Shown: positions 1 through 9,012 of the stretch, in pieces
How the letters are laid out: the number at the start of each line of letters is the position of its first letter
How positions within the stretch are numbered: position 1 is the first letter of the stretch
DNA from: Pseudomonas sp. FEN
Lineage (GTDB): Bacteria; Pseudomonadota; Gammaproteobacteria; Pseudomonadales; Pseudomonadaceae
NCBI RefSeq assembly: GCF_904067045.1
Contig: NZ_CAJFDC010000007.1
Span: forward strand, 512,491 to 576,490
Direction: 5' to 3'
DNA: 64,000 bases
Made by a program: the position numbers and the translations under genes
The notes under the pieces: generated by a model
What the model was told of the DNA's origin: nothing
Database searches by the model: none
The model's input: only the letters and a program-made list of their open reading frames with translations

Positions 1-645
1 GAGACTGCTGGCGTCCTGAAAGGCGGACGCAAACTCTGGGCCTTGGCACGAACTGGACAGTCAGTCGTGCTCAAAGGTAATGACGTGGTCAATGGCTATT
101 TACTGCTGGCCACTTCCTGCGACGGGACGCTGGCTACCACCGCGACTCCAACCACCGTTCGCGTCGTTTGCAATAACACCCTGAGCATTGCAGTCAATGG
201 CGCCAGCCAGGCGATCAAGGTCCCGCACAGCACCCGTTTCAATCCACAGGCCGTGAAGCAGCAATTGGGCATCGCCGTCTCGCAATGGGACGACTTCATG
301 TACCGCATGCGAATGCTCGCCGAACGCAAAGTCCAAGACCGTGAAGCCAAAGATTTTCTGCGTAGCGTGTTAAGCGAAGTGCAGACGGGCAACCCCGAGC
401 GGACCGGAGTCTCAAATGAGCGGGCCTTAACGAAGGTGCTGAGCCTGTATGAAGGTCATGGTCGAGGGGCGGAGCTAGAGGCGGCCAAGGGCACGGCCTG
501 GGGTCTGCTCAACGCGGTCACTGAGTATGTCGATCACGAGCGCCGCGCTCGCAGCAACGAGTACCGCATGGACACCGCCTGGTTCGGCCAAGGAGCGGTC
601 ATCAAACAGCGAGCACTCAACACCGCCCTGCAACTGGTGGCTTGA
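1..645 (+). CDS. DUF932 domain protein (5' end cut by window edge)
   Basis: The reading frame is open from base 1, so the gene starts before the window; 214 residues are visible. Visible segments such as KLWALARTGQ, then a strand-rich part with VRVVCNNTLSIAV, then a helical C-terminus with TAWGLLNAVTEYVDH, match the DUF932 (phage/plasmid-like, TIGR03299-type) family. These proteins are common on integrative elements and plasmids of Pseudomonas; their biochemical role is unknown. The next gene, at 732, is a small zinc-ribbon-like protein on the same strand, as expected of an island cassette. A GC-rich hairpin at 663-680 follows the stop codon. The family call is fairly sure; the function is unknown. 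Confidence 0.8.
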   Translation, partial: ETAGVLKGGRKLWALARTGQSVVLKGNDVVNGYLLLATSCDGTLATTATPTTVRVVCNNTLSIAVNGASQAIKVPHSTRFNPQAVKQQLGIAVSQWDDFMYRMRMLAERKVQDREAKDFLRSVLSEVQTGNPERTGVSNERALTKVLSLYEGHGRGAELEAAKGTAWGLLNAVTEYVDHERRARSNEYRMDTAWFGQGAVIKQRALNTALQLVA

Positions 646-662
646 AAAGCCCGCCGCATAAA

Positions 663-680
663 GGGAGGCCTACGCCTCCC
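663..680 (+). terminator. Hairpin after DUF932 gene
   Basis: The arms GGGAGGC (663-669) and GCCTCCC (674-680) enclose a 4-base loop 18 bases after the stop codon. There is no long T-run, so intrinsic termination is only possible. Confidence 0.4.
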
Positions 681-731
681 TCATCCATAGGTTTTCTCTC
701 AGTGATTTAACCCTTTCACCGGAGCTCCACC

Positions 732-1061
732 ATGCCCCCACGCTGCCTGATCTGCGATTCAAAGGCTGTACTGTCCAAAGAGGCCGCTAACGCTGCCGTC
801 ATGCTCATTGGGACCATTGATAGCTTTCTACTCAGTGTGCGCCAGGCCCATACCCAAGGCCTGGTAACTGACCCGGAAACCCGACCTGAAAGTCTGCTCG
901 TGCAGTTGCTCGACCTGATCGGCGAAAGCGTTTCCAGTGCGACATCTGGCTATACCGCCATGACGGCATTTGCCAGAGACGTGCAGAAATATCAATTCAA
1001 CCACTATGACTTTCTCTGCTTACGCTGTGGGACCAAGTTCGATCAGAACGCCGAGACCTGA
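732..1061 (+). CDS. Small protein with two CxxC pairs, unknown function
   Basis: A 109-residue protein starts at ATG 732 with GGAG a few bases upstream. It has a CLIC pair at residues 5-8 and a CLRC pair near residue 96, with a helical segment between them. The layout suggests one zinc site made from the two ends of the chain, as in zinc-ribbon proteins. I do not recognise a named family. It follows the DUF932 gene by 86 bases on the same strand and converges on the XRE regulator gene, whose end is 17 bases away. Its place in the cassette suggests a mobile-element accessory gene. Confidence 0.65.
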   Translation: MPPRCLICDSKAVLSKEAANAAVMLIGTIDSFLLSVRQAHTQGLVTDPETRPESLLVQLLDLIGESVSSATSGYTAMTAFARDVQKYQFNHYDFLCLRCGTKFDQNAET

Positions 1062-1078
1062 AAGCCCCACAGCCTCGA

Positions 1079-1426
1079 TCATGCCTTTGCTAGCCGTTCA
1101 GCCAAACGCTCAACCAGATCGAGGATCAGCTGTCGATCATCCTGGCTCAAAGGCGTCAATAACCGACTGATCCGGCTGGCTTGGTCGTCCGGGCGCGAAC
1201 TGACCTCGGTCAACAGTTCTGCCGCCTCGCAGTCAAAGATTCCCGCGAACGCTAGCAAGCGCTCAATGTTGGGAATCACGATGCCGCGTTCAATACGGGA
1301 AACAGCCTCGTTGCCGATTCCCAGACGCTCAGCCACTTCCTCCTGCGTCAAGCCACTGCGAATGCGTTGCTTGGCAATCGCACGCCCCACCACACCCGCC
1401 AAGTATTTCTGATCAGTCTCTATCAC
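1079..1426 (-). CDS. XRE-family transcriptional regulator
   Basis: A 115-residue DNA-binding protein with an N-terminal helix-turn-helix of the Cro/C1 type at about residues 10-65 (IAKQRIRSGLTQEEVAERLG, then ERGIVIPNIERLLAFA) and a C-terminal helical tail, possibly for dimerisation. The GTG at 1426 is chosen as start because GGGGAGG lies four bases upstream; a TTG at 1444 in the same frame has no such site. It is transcribed away from the GYF-domain gene at 1558. The 132-bp region between them holds three CAAC/GGTTG palindromes, which are good candidates for its own operators. Regulators of this kind are common in Pseudomonas integrative elements. Confidence 0.85.
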   Translation of the reverse strand: MIETDQKYLAGVVGRAIAKQRIRSGLTQEEVAERLGIGNEAVSRIERGIVIPNIERLLAFAGIFDCEAAELLTEVSSRPDDQASRISRLLTPLSQDDRQLILDLVERLAERLAKA

Positions 1427-1441
1427 GGCGCCTCCCCATCT

Positions 1442-1513
1442 CAACCTAGATGGTTGGGCATCACCTCATTGACATGAAGAACTCAACAGGTTGAGAATCA
1501 ACTCTAAAGGTTG
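1442..1513. promoter_or_regulatory. Repeated CAAC-GGTTG operators in divergent promoter region
   Basis: Three inverted repeats share the same half-sites: CAACC-TAGAT-GGTTG (1442-1456), CAACAGGTTG (1484-1493) and CAACT-CTAAA-GGTTG (1499-1513). The first and third have the same 15-bp geometry. They lie between the divergent XRE gene and the GYF-domain gene, so autoregulation by the XRE protein is likely by inference. Confidence 0.6.
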
Positions 1514-1557
1514 TTATTTATCTATTTGTGCCCACATCCAGAACCAAGGAATTTTCC

Positions 1558-2097
1558 ATGCCGGAAGCAACAAGCAGTGAGCAATGGTTTTACGAAGAGA
1601 AAGGCCAACGTCAGGCTGCCAATGAACAACAAATAGTCGCCCTCATCCGCTCAGGGAAGCTGACCTACGGCAGCCTCATTTGGAAAAAGGGGCTGGAAAA
1701 CTGGATTCAACTCGAAAGGACGGAGTTTCTACAGCACCTCCAAACGGCTTCCCCGCCCCCGCTCACAGGCGCGAGCGTCAACAACACGCTGGTATGGCTA
1801 CTGGCTTTCGCCCCGCTGCTTGGCTACTTGCTGGAAGCCTTCGTTGCGGGCGCCACGGGAGGTGGTCAGAGAGCGCTGAGTGAAGGCCGTTACTGGTACC
1901 TCACCGTGATATTGAACGTCGCCTTGAGCCTGTTCGATGAAAAACGCCTTAAGAAAGCCGGGCACGACACCCGCCGCTTCAAGGGTTGGGTATTTATCGT
2001 ACCGGTCTACCTGTACCAACGCGCCAAGATGCTGAATCAAAACTTGGCGTATTTCATCGTGTGGATTGGCAGTTTCGCTCTCACCTTACTTATCTAA
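1558..2097 (+). CDS. GYF_2 (DUF4339) domain membrane protein
   Basis: A 179-residue protein. Residues 10-55 (EQWFYEEKGQRQAANEQQIV, then YGSLIWKKGLENWIQL) match the GYF_2/DUF4339 fold, a peptide-binding-like domain. Hydrophobic segments near residues 75-95, 115-130, 145-155 and 162-179 indicate membrane spans. The ATG at 1558 is chosen because AAGGA lies seven bases upstream; a GTG at 1528 has no site. It is divergent from the XRE regulator and probably under its control through the CAAC/GGTTG repeats. The substrate or partner is unknown. Confidence 0.7.
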   Translation: MPEATSSEQWFYEEKGQRQAANEQQIVALIRSGKLTYGSLIWKKGLENWIQLERTEFLQHLQTASPPPLTGASVNNTLVWLLAFAPLLGYLLEAFVAGATGGGQRALSEGRYWYLTVILNVALSLFDEKRLKKAGHDTRRFKGWVFIVPVYLYQRAKMLNQNLAYFIVWIGSFALTLLI

Positions 2098-2148
2098 ATC
2101 ATCTAATACAGCTGCTCACCGTCATCAAACCATTAACAAGGACATATC

Positions 2149-3000
2149 ATGAGTTTGCCTGAAGATTTTTCTCCTAAACAATACCTAAAGTTACATCCCG
2201 ATGTCAGAATGTCAGGACTTGACCCAGCACAACACTATTTGGCTTGGGGCCGTGGAGAAAACCGCAACTACAAACGAGACCCTAACTCCCTTTATCCAAA
2301 TGTAGAAGGGCGTTATTCCTGGGATGGATTATCTTCAGTGCATAACCACGACTTCATGAGCGACGAGAGCTATATCACAGCGTATGCACGCGGAGTAGAA
2401 GCTGTCGGCTCTGACTACAAATGGTTTTGGCGTGTGCATATAGGGCTGTGGGCGGCGCGGACAGCCGCAAAACACAGCGGCGATTTTGTTGAGTGCGGAG
2501 TCAACTATGGTTTTCTAAGCTCAGCGATCATGAAAGATCTGGACTGGAACAATACAGGCAAAGTTTTTTACTTACTTGATACATTTTCTGGGATTGATGA
2601 CAGGTATCTGTCCGAGCAGGAAAAAATTGGTGGCGTCGCGGACAAGAACCGAAAGTTAGTTGAAGACGGGACATATACGTCAAATATTGAATCTGTGAGG
2701 GAAAACTTTTCAGAGTGGCCTAATGCAAAGGTCATACAAGGATCCATTCCCGACACCCTCGCTCATATCGACTCAACCCAAATCTCTTATTTACACATCG
2801 ACCTGAACTGCACCGTTCCTGAAGTTGCTGCGATTGAGTTTTTGTGGGATCGCTTGGTCTCCGGAGCAGTAATTTTACTAGACGACTATGCTTACTACGG
2901 ATACCAGCCTCAGAAAGAGGGTATGGATCAATGGGCAGCAAGAATGAACATAGCGATAGCGAGCTTACCTACAGGACAAGGGCTTCTAATAAAGCCTTGA
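2149..3000 (+). CDS. TylF/MycF-like SAM-dependent methyltransferase
   Basis: A 283-residue protein. Residues 7-40 (FSPKQYLKLHPDV, HYLAWGRGENR) form the short repeat often found at the start of glycosyl- and methyltransferases of surface glycans. The rest matches the TylF/macrocin O-methyltransferase family: VECGVNYGFLSSAIM is the SAM-binding loop, FYLLDTFSGID follows, and a late HID and LLDDYAYYGY give the acidic metal-binding residues. The likely role is O-methylation of a sugar, but no glycan genes are nearby and the substrate cannot be told. GC is lower than the core genes and the gene stands alone, which suggests transfer. It lies 51 bases after the GYF gene. Confidence 0.75.
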   Translation: MSLPEDFSPKQYLKLHPDVRMSGLDPAQHYLAWGRGENRNYKRDPNSLYPNVEGRYSWDGLSSVHNHDFMSDESYITAYARGVEAVGSDYKWFWRVHIGLWAARTAAKHSGDFVECGVNYGFLSSAIMKDLDWNNTGKVFYLLDTFSGIDDRYLSEQEKIGGVADKNRKLVEDGTYTSNIESVRENFSEWPNAKVIQGSIPDTLAHIDSTQISYLHIDLNCTVPEVAAIEFLWDRLVSGAVILLDDYAYYGYQPQKEGMDQWAARMNIAIASLPTGQGLLIKP

Positions 3001-3268
3001 TACTTATCTGTATTGCGCTATGGCTCGCGCTATAGCGCATACAGTTCCTGCCTAGACCTTTACGCCGCAATCTAAGCGCCAGACAAAAGTATCTGGCCAA
3101 CTCTACGAAGCCAATACATTGCATCCACTCAAACAATCTACTCCAACAAAACTTGACGATTGCATGCCTATATCTGACCGACCTGAGCTCTGCACACCAC
3201 AGGGCCAAAATACGCGCTATTACACCTCAACTCCGCCGATTCATCTTCAGACACAAGGAAACATTTAA

Positions 3269-3856
3269 ATGAGCAGAAAACTTCTAGTAGTTTCATTGCT
3301 TGGCTTGATTACCAACACATACTCCTTAGGAGCAGCTGCCTGGCAAGCAAAAGAAATACAAGAATGCCCTATAAGCAAACGCAACTCGGTCTGGTTAGAT
3401 TGCGTACCTGAAGATATCCCTGCCAAACTCCCCTACAAGATGCAGGATGGTAGCGTGAAGGTGCTAGAGACTCGCGGCACGGTGTTCTGCAAGCAAGGCA
3501 TCTGCGAATATCAATATCAGCGTGACAGCGGCCTATGGGACTCAACGAACGAATACGCAGGACAAATCCAGCAAGCCCAAAAAACCCCCGTGGTTCTGTT
3601 ACGAGGATACTACCTAGGAAACGCTGAGGATGGTCGCATCGTCGCGTACCTGAAAGGTACTGGACCGGAAGCGGGCGGCAAGGCTGCTCCTGCCTTGCAA
3701 AGCGTCACATCGAAGTCATTCAATCAAGCCAGTATAGATAGTTGTGTCGATCAATGGAGTAATGCGTTCCACAAAGAGAATGGTGAAGACGCCTTGATTA
3801 TGGCTGACATGCTCGACGAGTGGGAAACCTTGTGTAAGGCTGGCAAGCATCCATGA
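3269..3856 (+). CDS. Secreted protein of unknown function
   Basis: A 195-residue protein with a clear Sec signal peptide (MSRKLLVVSLLGLITNTYS, cleavage probably after LGAAA). The mature part has six cysteines (CPISK, DCVPE, FCKQGICEYQY, SCVDQW, LCKAG), which suits disulfide bonding in the periplasm. AAGGAA lies upstream of ATG 3269. The C-terminal 45 residues are helical and acidic. I do not recognise a family. A strong hairpin at 3878-3899 follows the stop codon, so it is probably a single-gene unit. Confidence 0.7.
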   Translation: MSRKLLVVSLLGLITNTYSLGAAAWQAKEIQECPISKRNSVWLDCVPEDIPAKLPYKMQDGSVKVLETRGTVFCKQGICEYQYQRDSGLWDSTNEYAGQIQQAQKTPVVLLRGYYLGNAEDGRIVAYLKGTGPEAGGKAAPALQSVTSKSFNQASIDSCVDQWSNAFHKENGEDALIMADMLDEWETLCKAGKHP

Positions 3857-3877
3857 CTGAAAGAAAAATCAAAGAGC

Positions 3878-3906
3878 GCAGCCAACTCTAGTTGGCTGCC
3901 TTCTTA
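3878..3906 (+). terminator. Intrinsic terminator-like hairpin
   Basis: GCAGCCAACT and AGTTGGCTGC (3878-3887 and 3890-3899) form a 10-bp stem with a 2-base centre, followed by CTTCTTAA. It sits 21 bases past the stop of the secreted protein gene. Confidence 0.6.
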
Positions 3907-3958
3907 ATTCGCCTAGCTACTTAAATCATTTAAGCACCTACTTCCGGAAGCATTTAAA

Positions 3959-4171
3959 CTAATGACCCATTCCCCGTAATCGGACCAGCCCCTGCTTGAT
4001 ATGGCCTGCGTTTTCGCCGATTACGTACAGCGCTCCACGGACACTTCTACCAACCTCTGCCGAGCCCCGTTGCTCCACGCACAGCGTCAGCTCCATCACA
4101 GCAGCCTCCAGAGCGAGCTGGTTCTCGTACATTCTTTCCAGCATATCCGATAGCGAATAATCTCTTGGCAC
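3959..4171 (-). CDS. Small helical protein, unknown function
   Basis: A 70-residue protein predicted almost fully helical (MLERMYENQLALEAAVMELT, then GRSVRGALYVIGENAGHIKQ). GTG 4171 is chosen because AAAGGAG lies eight bases upstream; an in-frame TTG at 4198 has no such site. I recall similar small proteins as widespread unknowns in Pseudomonas, but no function is known to me. It stands alone between two unrelated genes. Confidence 0.55.
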   Translation of the reverse strand: MPRDYSLSDMLERMYENQLALEAAVMELTLCVEQRGSAEVGRSVRGALYVIGENAGHIKQGLVRLRGMGH

Positions 4172-4532
4172 GGCATCGACTCCTTTCAAGAAAACCAAAG
4201 CATAGCAGCGCGCTCAAATGGTCAACACTATGGCTGTAATCCCCCAGAATGAGCTTTTTACACGCCGAATCCGCAGGTATGCTTCATCAAACGCTCCAAC
4301 GTAGGTCTTTCTTGCTACCATCTCGCATCGTAATTTCAGATGGAGACTGGTGGATGGCCGTTAGCAAAAAACCGATAATCATCGAACTGATTTTCGACAC
4401 GCTTTACGACGAGAAGACTCAGACTGTTGCCGCTGACCGAAAACTGACCCATAAGTGTAAGCGGCCAACGAACACACCTTGCACAGATCAAGCAAGCGCC
4501 CATCTCTCCCTACTGTCGACGGTGGCAGAAAG
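4172..4532. other. Intergenic stretch, nothing recognised
   Basis: An open frame on the plus strand from 4249 (96 codons) has no ribosome site and no recognisable motif. I see no RNA gene or repeat here. Confidence 0.4.
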
Positions 4533-7193
4533 TCAATGACAAGGCAGGTCGGCAACGGTCAGAAATTGACAGGCTGCTTTAGGATCGTTACTGCTTTGCG
4601 CTTCGCTGGCGAGGGTCGACCAGGGCTCGACATTCGACGGCGTGCTTTCAACGTGAAGGGCGGTAATGAGTGGCTGCCAATCCTCCCGTGGCAACCAATC
4701 GGCCAGATCGAGTATTACGTCATCTGACTCGCGTTTCTCAAGCGCGACCTTGAGCTGCGCCGGGTTCTTGAATAACCAGGCTATTCGCCGGCGCTTTTCC
4801 GGGACTGGCAAGCTAGCGTGGCTGATCGCATCGATTGCGGCGAGGATCCATTTCGGGGGAACAGGGTTTTGGCCCCAATGGTGCAGCTTGACCAAGTCAA
4901 ATGATTGTATCGCGCCGAGGTAGTCATCGCGTTGGACGGTGAATGTACGGTAGATAAAGCCTTCCACATCCTGTGGAGCGTCCCAGGTTGTGGAATTGCC
5001 GTCTCTAGAGTTATCCACTGCGCCCAGGCACGCGTTCAAATCGCCTTGCAGATCGCATTGCGCTTGTAGGGCCTGAGCGACAGGAGCATAAGCAGAGACC
5101 TCTTTGAGATAATAGGGAGCGCTTTTAGTCCAGGCCAGAAGATGAGGCGCAAGCCCACCACTACAGCGATCGCCTGACTCTCTATATGCCAAGTAATACC
5201 GTGTCCCCTCCTGAGTATCACGCAGGCCCAATAGCCCGGCGCTGGCACCTCCATCAAAGCGAAGCGCCTCAATGGCACCATTACGCTCCATTCGCGATTC
5301 AGTCACTTCAAGCCTTTCGAAGCAGGGGTTCATACGCTCGTACCCCCCTATAAAATCGTCGTTATCTGCCGAGCCCACCATGTCCCAAAAACCAGACACG
5401 ACCATCGCGCAGTTATCCGACTCAGGCACGTCTAACAGCTGTACCGTCTCGAAATGCAGTTGTCTGGAATCTTCCTCTTCACCCGGGGCCAGAAGCGACT
5501 TTAACCAGCCGTCGCTTGGCAAAAAATTGCACTTCACTGGCTCGAAGACAAACCGTGCAGCACTCGCCACGTCGGCAACCGGCGCCACAACACCCAACGC
5601 AAGCAACTGGGCGTAAACACTGGGAGCAGTGTTAAGCGCGCAAGCCTTGGGGAAGGAAAGCGGATGAACAACTGCGCCCAATTGGATCAGCGTGTTCAGA
5701 CTGGCTATCTGAAGAGCCTGGGGCGAATCTGAATTATTGGTGCAGGTGAAGGGCTTGCGACCAAACGGACGTATTAGCTTTTCAATAATGTTATCGGCGA
5801 GATCTGGTACTTGCTCGGTCATCAGCGGCCAGCTTTGCTGTAGGTCAGCAACAGGGCGCGCGAGCCAGTCGCTAATCTCGTCGGGATGATTAGAGTTCTC
5901 TGTCCTCTCAGTGGCCAAGGTATTTTCAATACGATAACCGTGCTTGAACAACTCCGCCCATAGCGATATCGGAACCGCGTAAAGCAGCTGAGGCACACGC
6001 TGCACATCAAGCCGTAACGCGCGGCGCTGCAACAGAGCCGACCAGATCATCAGTCGTTGCTCGATAGACCTTACGCCTTGCAAACCCGCCTGCGCTGCAG
6101 ACGCAGACTCTGCTGTCAGTATCTCATCCGGCACCAGGGCCAACGCCCAGGAAAACTCTTCAACAGAACCCGATGCAGCGATTGCCAGCCAGCTGTAAAG
6201 ATGGTTTGAATCAGCCAACCAATGATTAAGAATCGTCGTCGGCAAGTGCTCAGCTAATGCTTTGCGCGCATCGAAAGGCAAAGGCGCCGGGTCGATTCCA
6301 TTCAAGGTTCTCGGCCTGGCAACCATCCACGGAAGCAGCAATTCAGTCAGCTCTTCAGACTGTTCGGGGCGGCGCAAATCCGAGGCGAACAGGGCCTTCA
6401 CGTCATCGGCTGAGGCCAGCGTCTGAAGTAAATAGCCGAATATCGGGAGCTGCATTTGCGAATCGAGTTTTTTCCAAGCGGCAAGATCGACTGTTTTAAA
6501 AGAGCCACGAACAGACTGATCCTCGGCGGGTTGAACACTCTGACAATTGCCATATCTGTCCAGCTCGCCGGGCGCGGGTAACTGGCGGCTGTCCACCTCC
6601 AGCGCTTGCTGGACAGCACCTCGCTCGAGCTCATAATTGAGCATGCAAGAACCCAGTTTGCCAGTCGGGGCCGCGAAGTGGCGGGCCAGCAGTTCATCGA
6701 GCGCGGCGGGGTTCTGAACTAGATAGCGGTCAGTCCGTTGCTGACCCGACAACTGCTGATACACCGGCAGCGCCAGCAGCGCATCAACGATGCTCCAATG
6801 GCCCATATAGATAGCCAAGCCAAGAGAGTCTGGATCGCGTGAAAAACCAGCCACCGTCGCCAATGGATCAGCGCCCTGGCTTATCAACCACATGGCCACG
6901 TCTTTCATATTGGCGCGCACGGCATGCTGCAAAAGTGTCCCGTGGAACGCGACTTGCTGCATGTCGGCGTTCTGATGCGACAGGTACTCAATCAGACCAG
7001 CTTCATCGGTGGCCTTAAAATCTTCCGGGGCAAAAACCTGCCATTTACCGTCGCCCTCCGGCTGGGCTTGCGGCATCGAAAGTAATGCACTGAAAGCATC
7101 GGTCGTACCCAGGCTATCTTTTCCGTCGGCATAGGCCTGAGTGCTACACAGCAGCACCACGGCAAAAAGAGCACGACTAAACAAACGACGCAT
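4533..7193 (-). CDS. Large periplasmic protein with ankyrin-like repeats
   Basis: An 886-residue protein. It begins with a signal peptide (MRRLFSRALFAVVLLCSTQA, cleaved before DGKDS); the ATG at 7193 has AAGGA five bases upstream and is preferred to an upstream start at 7292. Residues about 45-130 hold an ankyrin-like unit (GTLLQHAVRANMKDVAMWLI, SQGADP, then GLAIYMGHWSIVDALLAL). The middle is helical and leucine-rich. The last third has a strand-rich part followed by more helices. No catalytic motif is seen. It may act as a periplasmic scaffold, but this is a guess. Confidence 0.65.
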   Translation of the reverse strand: MRRLFSRALFAVVLLCSTQAYADGKDSLGTTDAFSALLSMPQAQPEGDGKWQVFAPEDFKATDEAGLIEYLSHQNADMQQVAFHGTLLQHAVRANMKDVAMWLISQGADPLATVAGFSRDPDSLGLAIYMGHWSIVDALLALPVYQQLSGQQRTDRYLVQNPAALDELLARHFAAPTGKLGSCMLNYELERGAVQQALEVDSRQLPAPGELDRYGNCQSVQPAEDQSVRGSFKTVDLAAWKKLDSQMQLPIFGYLLQTLASADDVKALFASDLRRPEQSEELTELLLPWMVARPRTLNGIDPAPLPFDARKALAEHLPTTILNHWLADSNHLYSWLAIAASGSVEEFSWALALVPDEILTAESASAAQAGLQGVRSIEQRLMIWSALLQRRALRLDVQRVPQLLYAVPISLWAELFKHGYRIENTLATERTENSNHPDEISDWLARPVADLQQSWPLMTEQVPDLADNIIEKLIRPFGRKPFTCTNNSDSPQALQIASLNTLIQLGAVVHPLSFPKACALNTAPSVYAQLLALGVVAPVADVASAARFVFEPVKCNFLPSDGWLKSLLAPGEEEDSRQLHFETVQLLDVPESDNCAMVVSGFWDMVGSADNDDFIGGYERMNPCFERLEVTESRMERNGAIEALRFDGGASAGLLGLRDTQEGTRYYLAYRESGDRCSGGLAPHLLAWTKSAPYYLKEVSAYAPVAQALQAQCDLQGDLNACLGAVDNSRDGNSTTWDAPQDVEGFIYRTFTVQRDDYLGAIQSFDLVKLHHWGQNPVPPKWILAAIDAISHASLPVPEKRRRIAWLFKNPAQLKVALEKRESDDVILDLADWLPREDWQPLITALHVESTPSNVEPWSTLASEAQSSNDPKAACQFLTVADLPCH

Positions 7194-7517
7194 GACTATC
7201 CTTGTCCTGGGCAATGAAAGGCTGTTTCTGATAAGCACCAGCAGTGGAGCAGTTGGCGGTAGCACTATGCACGAACCGCTTACTCGAAGCACTCTGATTT
7301 AAAGCTTATAAGATATGGCCAGTATGAATCACTGTTAATTGTAGGGGTTGTAGCCACCCTCAATTGCATTGCTGAGCGTCCCCCCTGTTTTAATCTAGAT
7401 CGGGTTTGGGGGAGCGCTTATGTTGCACTGAACCTGCCCTTCGCTTGCTACTAGATTTGATGCCTCTCACGGTACTGGCGCACCGGTATTTTCTACTCCC
7501 CGTCGTCGCTCCACCAC
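7194..7517. other. Intergenic stretch with one inverted repeat
   Basis: The region separates two minus-strand genes for exported proteins. It holds an imperfect inverted repeat, GCG-T-CCCCC (about 7376-7385) against GGGGG-A-GCGC (7408-7417), spaced by about 22 bases. No gene is seen. Confidence 0.35.
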
Positions 7518-8711
7518 TCAGTTCAGCAGTTGCAGCTTCATGTCCCCCGGCGTCCTTTTAATCTGCGCATACGGCACAACCGACCACTCTGGGCCTTCGC
7601 ACGCGTGTGAAATGCCGTCCGGGTAGGGCGCGAAATTGATGCCCTTCGGGGTAAAGTACCAGTAGGCGTATTGCCAGATATCAGGGTCGTTGAAGTCGCA
7701 CTCGTACTCACTGGCAGGCTTCTTCATGTTCATGGGCGCGATGACTTTCAATTGGTTGATCAGCCAGGGCACCAGCTGTGTTTTACGGTAATCGCCATAG
7801 GCCTCCCAGCCGTCGTGCGAGTCTTGCAACACCTCCCCCTTGCCAACCCACAGTACGTTTTCCAATGTCAGACGCTTGCCGCTTTTGACATCAAAATTGA
7901 GCGCCGTGTAGGACGAGGCCGGATGGGCGCCGCAGTAATAGGCACTCGAGATGCCGGCACTGACCACACCGGGCGCCAACAGATGAGGCGTCACCGTCTC
8001 ACCGAAGGAGGCGTCCATATGGCCTCCTCCCAGCATGCAGTCGTTGTAGTTGACCACTTCAGCCCAAAGACTGGCGCGCAGTTGTTGGTTGATCCGCCGA
8101 CGCTGTTCGGCGGTGTAGCCGGAGGTGATCTCAAACATCGACAGTTGCGACACCGGCTCGTGCCACCACTGCAAGGTGTGCCCCATCACGGTTTCAACTT
8201 TACCTGCTTTGAGCGGCAGGCCCTGTACACGCAGATAGTCATACCGTGACGTATCATAGATGGCCTGCCAGCCAGGCTGAGTCTTCTCGGAGGGTGGCGG
8301 GATTTCAGCCGGTGTCAGTTCGATAGGGAGTACTTTGCCAGCGGTATCCTTCCATACTCCTTGCCAACCGCCTTTGTCGGTCGGACTCAGGTGCAGCGAA
8401 GGAATGTCACTGATACGTTTGTCGTTTCGGTCCTCCGTCAGTTCCAGATCCTGGCCTTGCAGCGTGCCGGAGACGACCAGATCAGAGTGGTATTTTTGAT
8501 AAAAGTAACGGCCCCAGATGCCGTCCGTGCGGCTGAAATCAAACTCAAGCATGATCGGCATTTTGCCCAGCGTGCCGCTGTAGACCTGCGTGCCGCTCGC
8601 CGCATATGCCACACACGGCATGCAAAGTGCGATGCACAGTGTCATACACCAGACACAGATGCGGCCAGGTATCGCCCGGACAAGTGCAATAAAACGGGTG
8701 AGATCGGGCAT
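7518..8711 (-). CDS. Exported protein with DUF3298-like C-terminal part
   Basis: A 397-residue protein starting at ATG 8711 with AGGAAG upstream. Residues 15-38 form a signal peptide (VWCMTLCIALCMPCVAYAAS). Two halves can be seen: a strand-rich N-terminal part (VYSGTLGKMPIMLEFDFS) and a C-terminal part with YTALNFDVKSGKRLTLENVL, which resembles the DUF3298 domain of RsiV and related envelope proteins. The likely location is the periplasm. The function is unknown; the DUF3298 call is by visual likeness only. Confidence 0.6.
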   Translation of the reverse strand: MPDLTRFIALVRAIPGRICVWCMTLCIALCMPCVAYAASGTQVYSGTLGKMPIMLEFDFSRTDGIWGRYFYQKYHSDLVVSGTLQGQDLELTEDRNDKRISDIPSLHLSPTDKGGWQGVWKDTAGKVLPIELTPAEIPPPSEKTQPGWQAIYDTSRYDYLRVQGLPLKAGKVETVMGHTLQWWHEPVSQLSMFEITSGYTAEQRRRINQQLRASLWAEVVNYNDCMLGGGHMDASFGETVTPHLLAPGVVSAGISSAYYCGAHPASSYTALNFDVKSGKRLTLENVLWVGKGEVLQDSHDGWEAYGDYRKTQLVPWLINQLKVIAPMNMKKPASEYECDFNDPDIWQYAYWYFTPKGINFAPYPDGISHACEGPEWSVVPYAQIKRTPGDMKLQLLN

Positions 8712-9012
8712 GCGTAGCTTCCTGCTGGAGACTATGGACAGGCAGTGCCTGACACTGGCACGTATGCGTCCGGGCATCAAGCCTTGCATAACTAGGTTGT
8801 TGCCACCTATGCGGCAACAACTGATCGATTTCACTCGCCCGCTGCGTCGGCAAAGGTATCCCAGAAATGTAAACGCGCGGAGCTGTCAAAAGAAGCCAGG
8901 AATCGAGTATTTTTATCGTTAGCTACTACGCAGACTTCGTCAACCTAAAGAAATCGTTTTGTGCCATATTTCCCACGCGACAAAATCGTCGCAGCAACGT
9001 CTGTGAGGGAGC
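8712..9012. other. Divergent intergenic region
   Basis: This region lies between the exported protein gene and the OLD-type nuclease gene and should hold both promoters. No clear operator, RNA or repeat is seen. GTGAGGGAG lies just before the ATG at 9013 and is a good ribosome site. Confidence 0.4.

Noticed and set aside
4249..4539. A 96-codon plus-strand frame
   Set aside because: It has no ribosome site or recognisable motif, and its end overlaps the periplasmic protein gene on the other strand.
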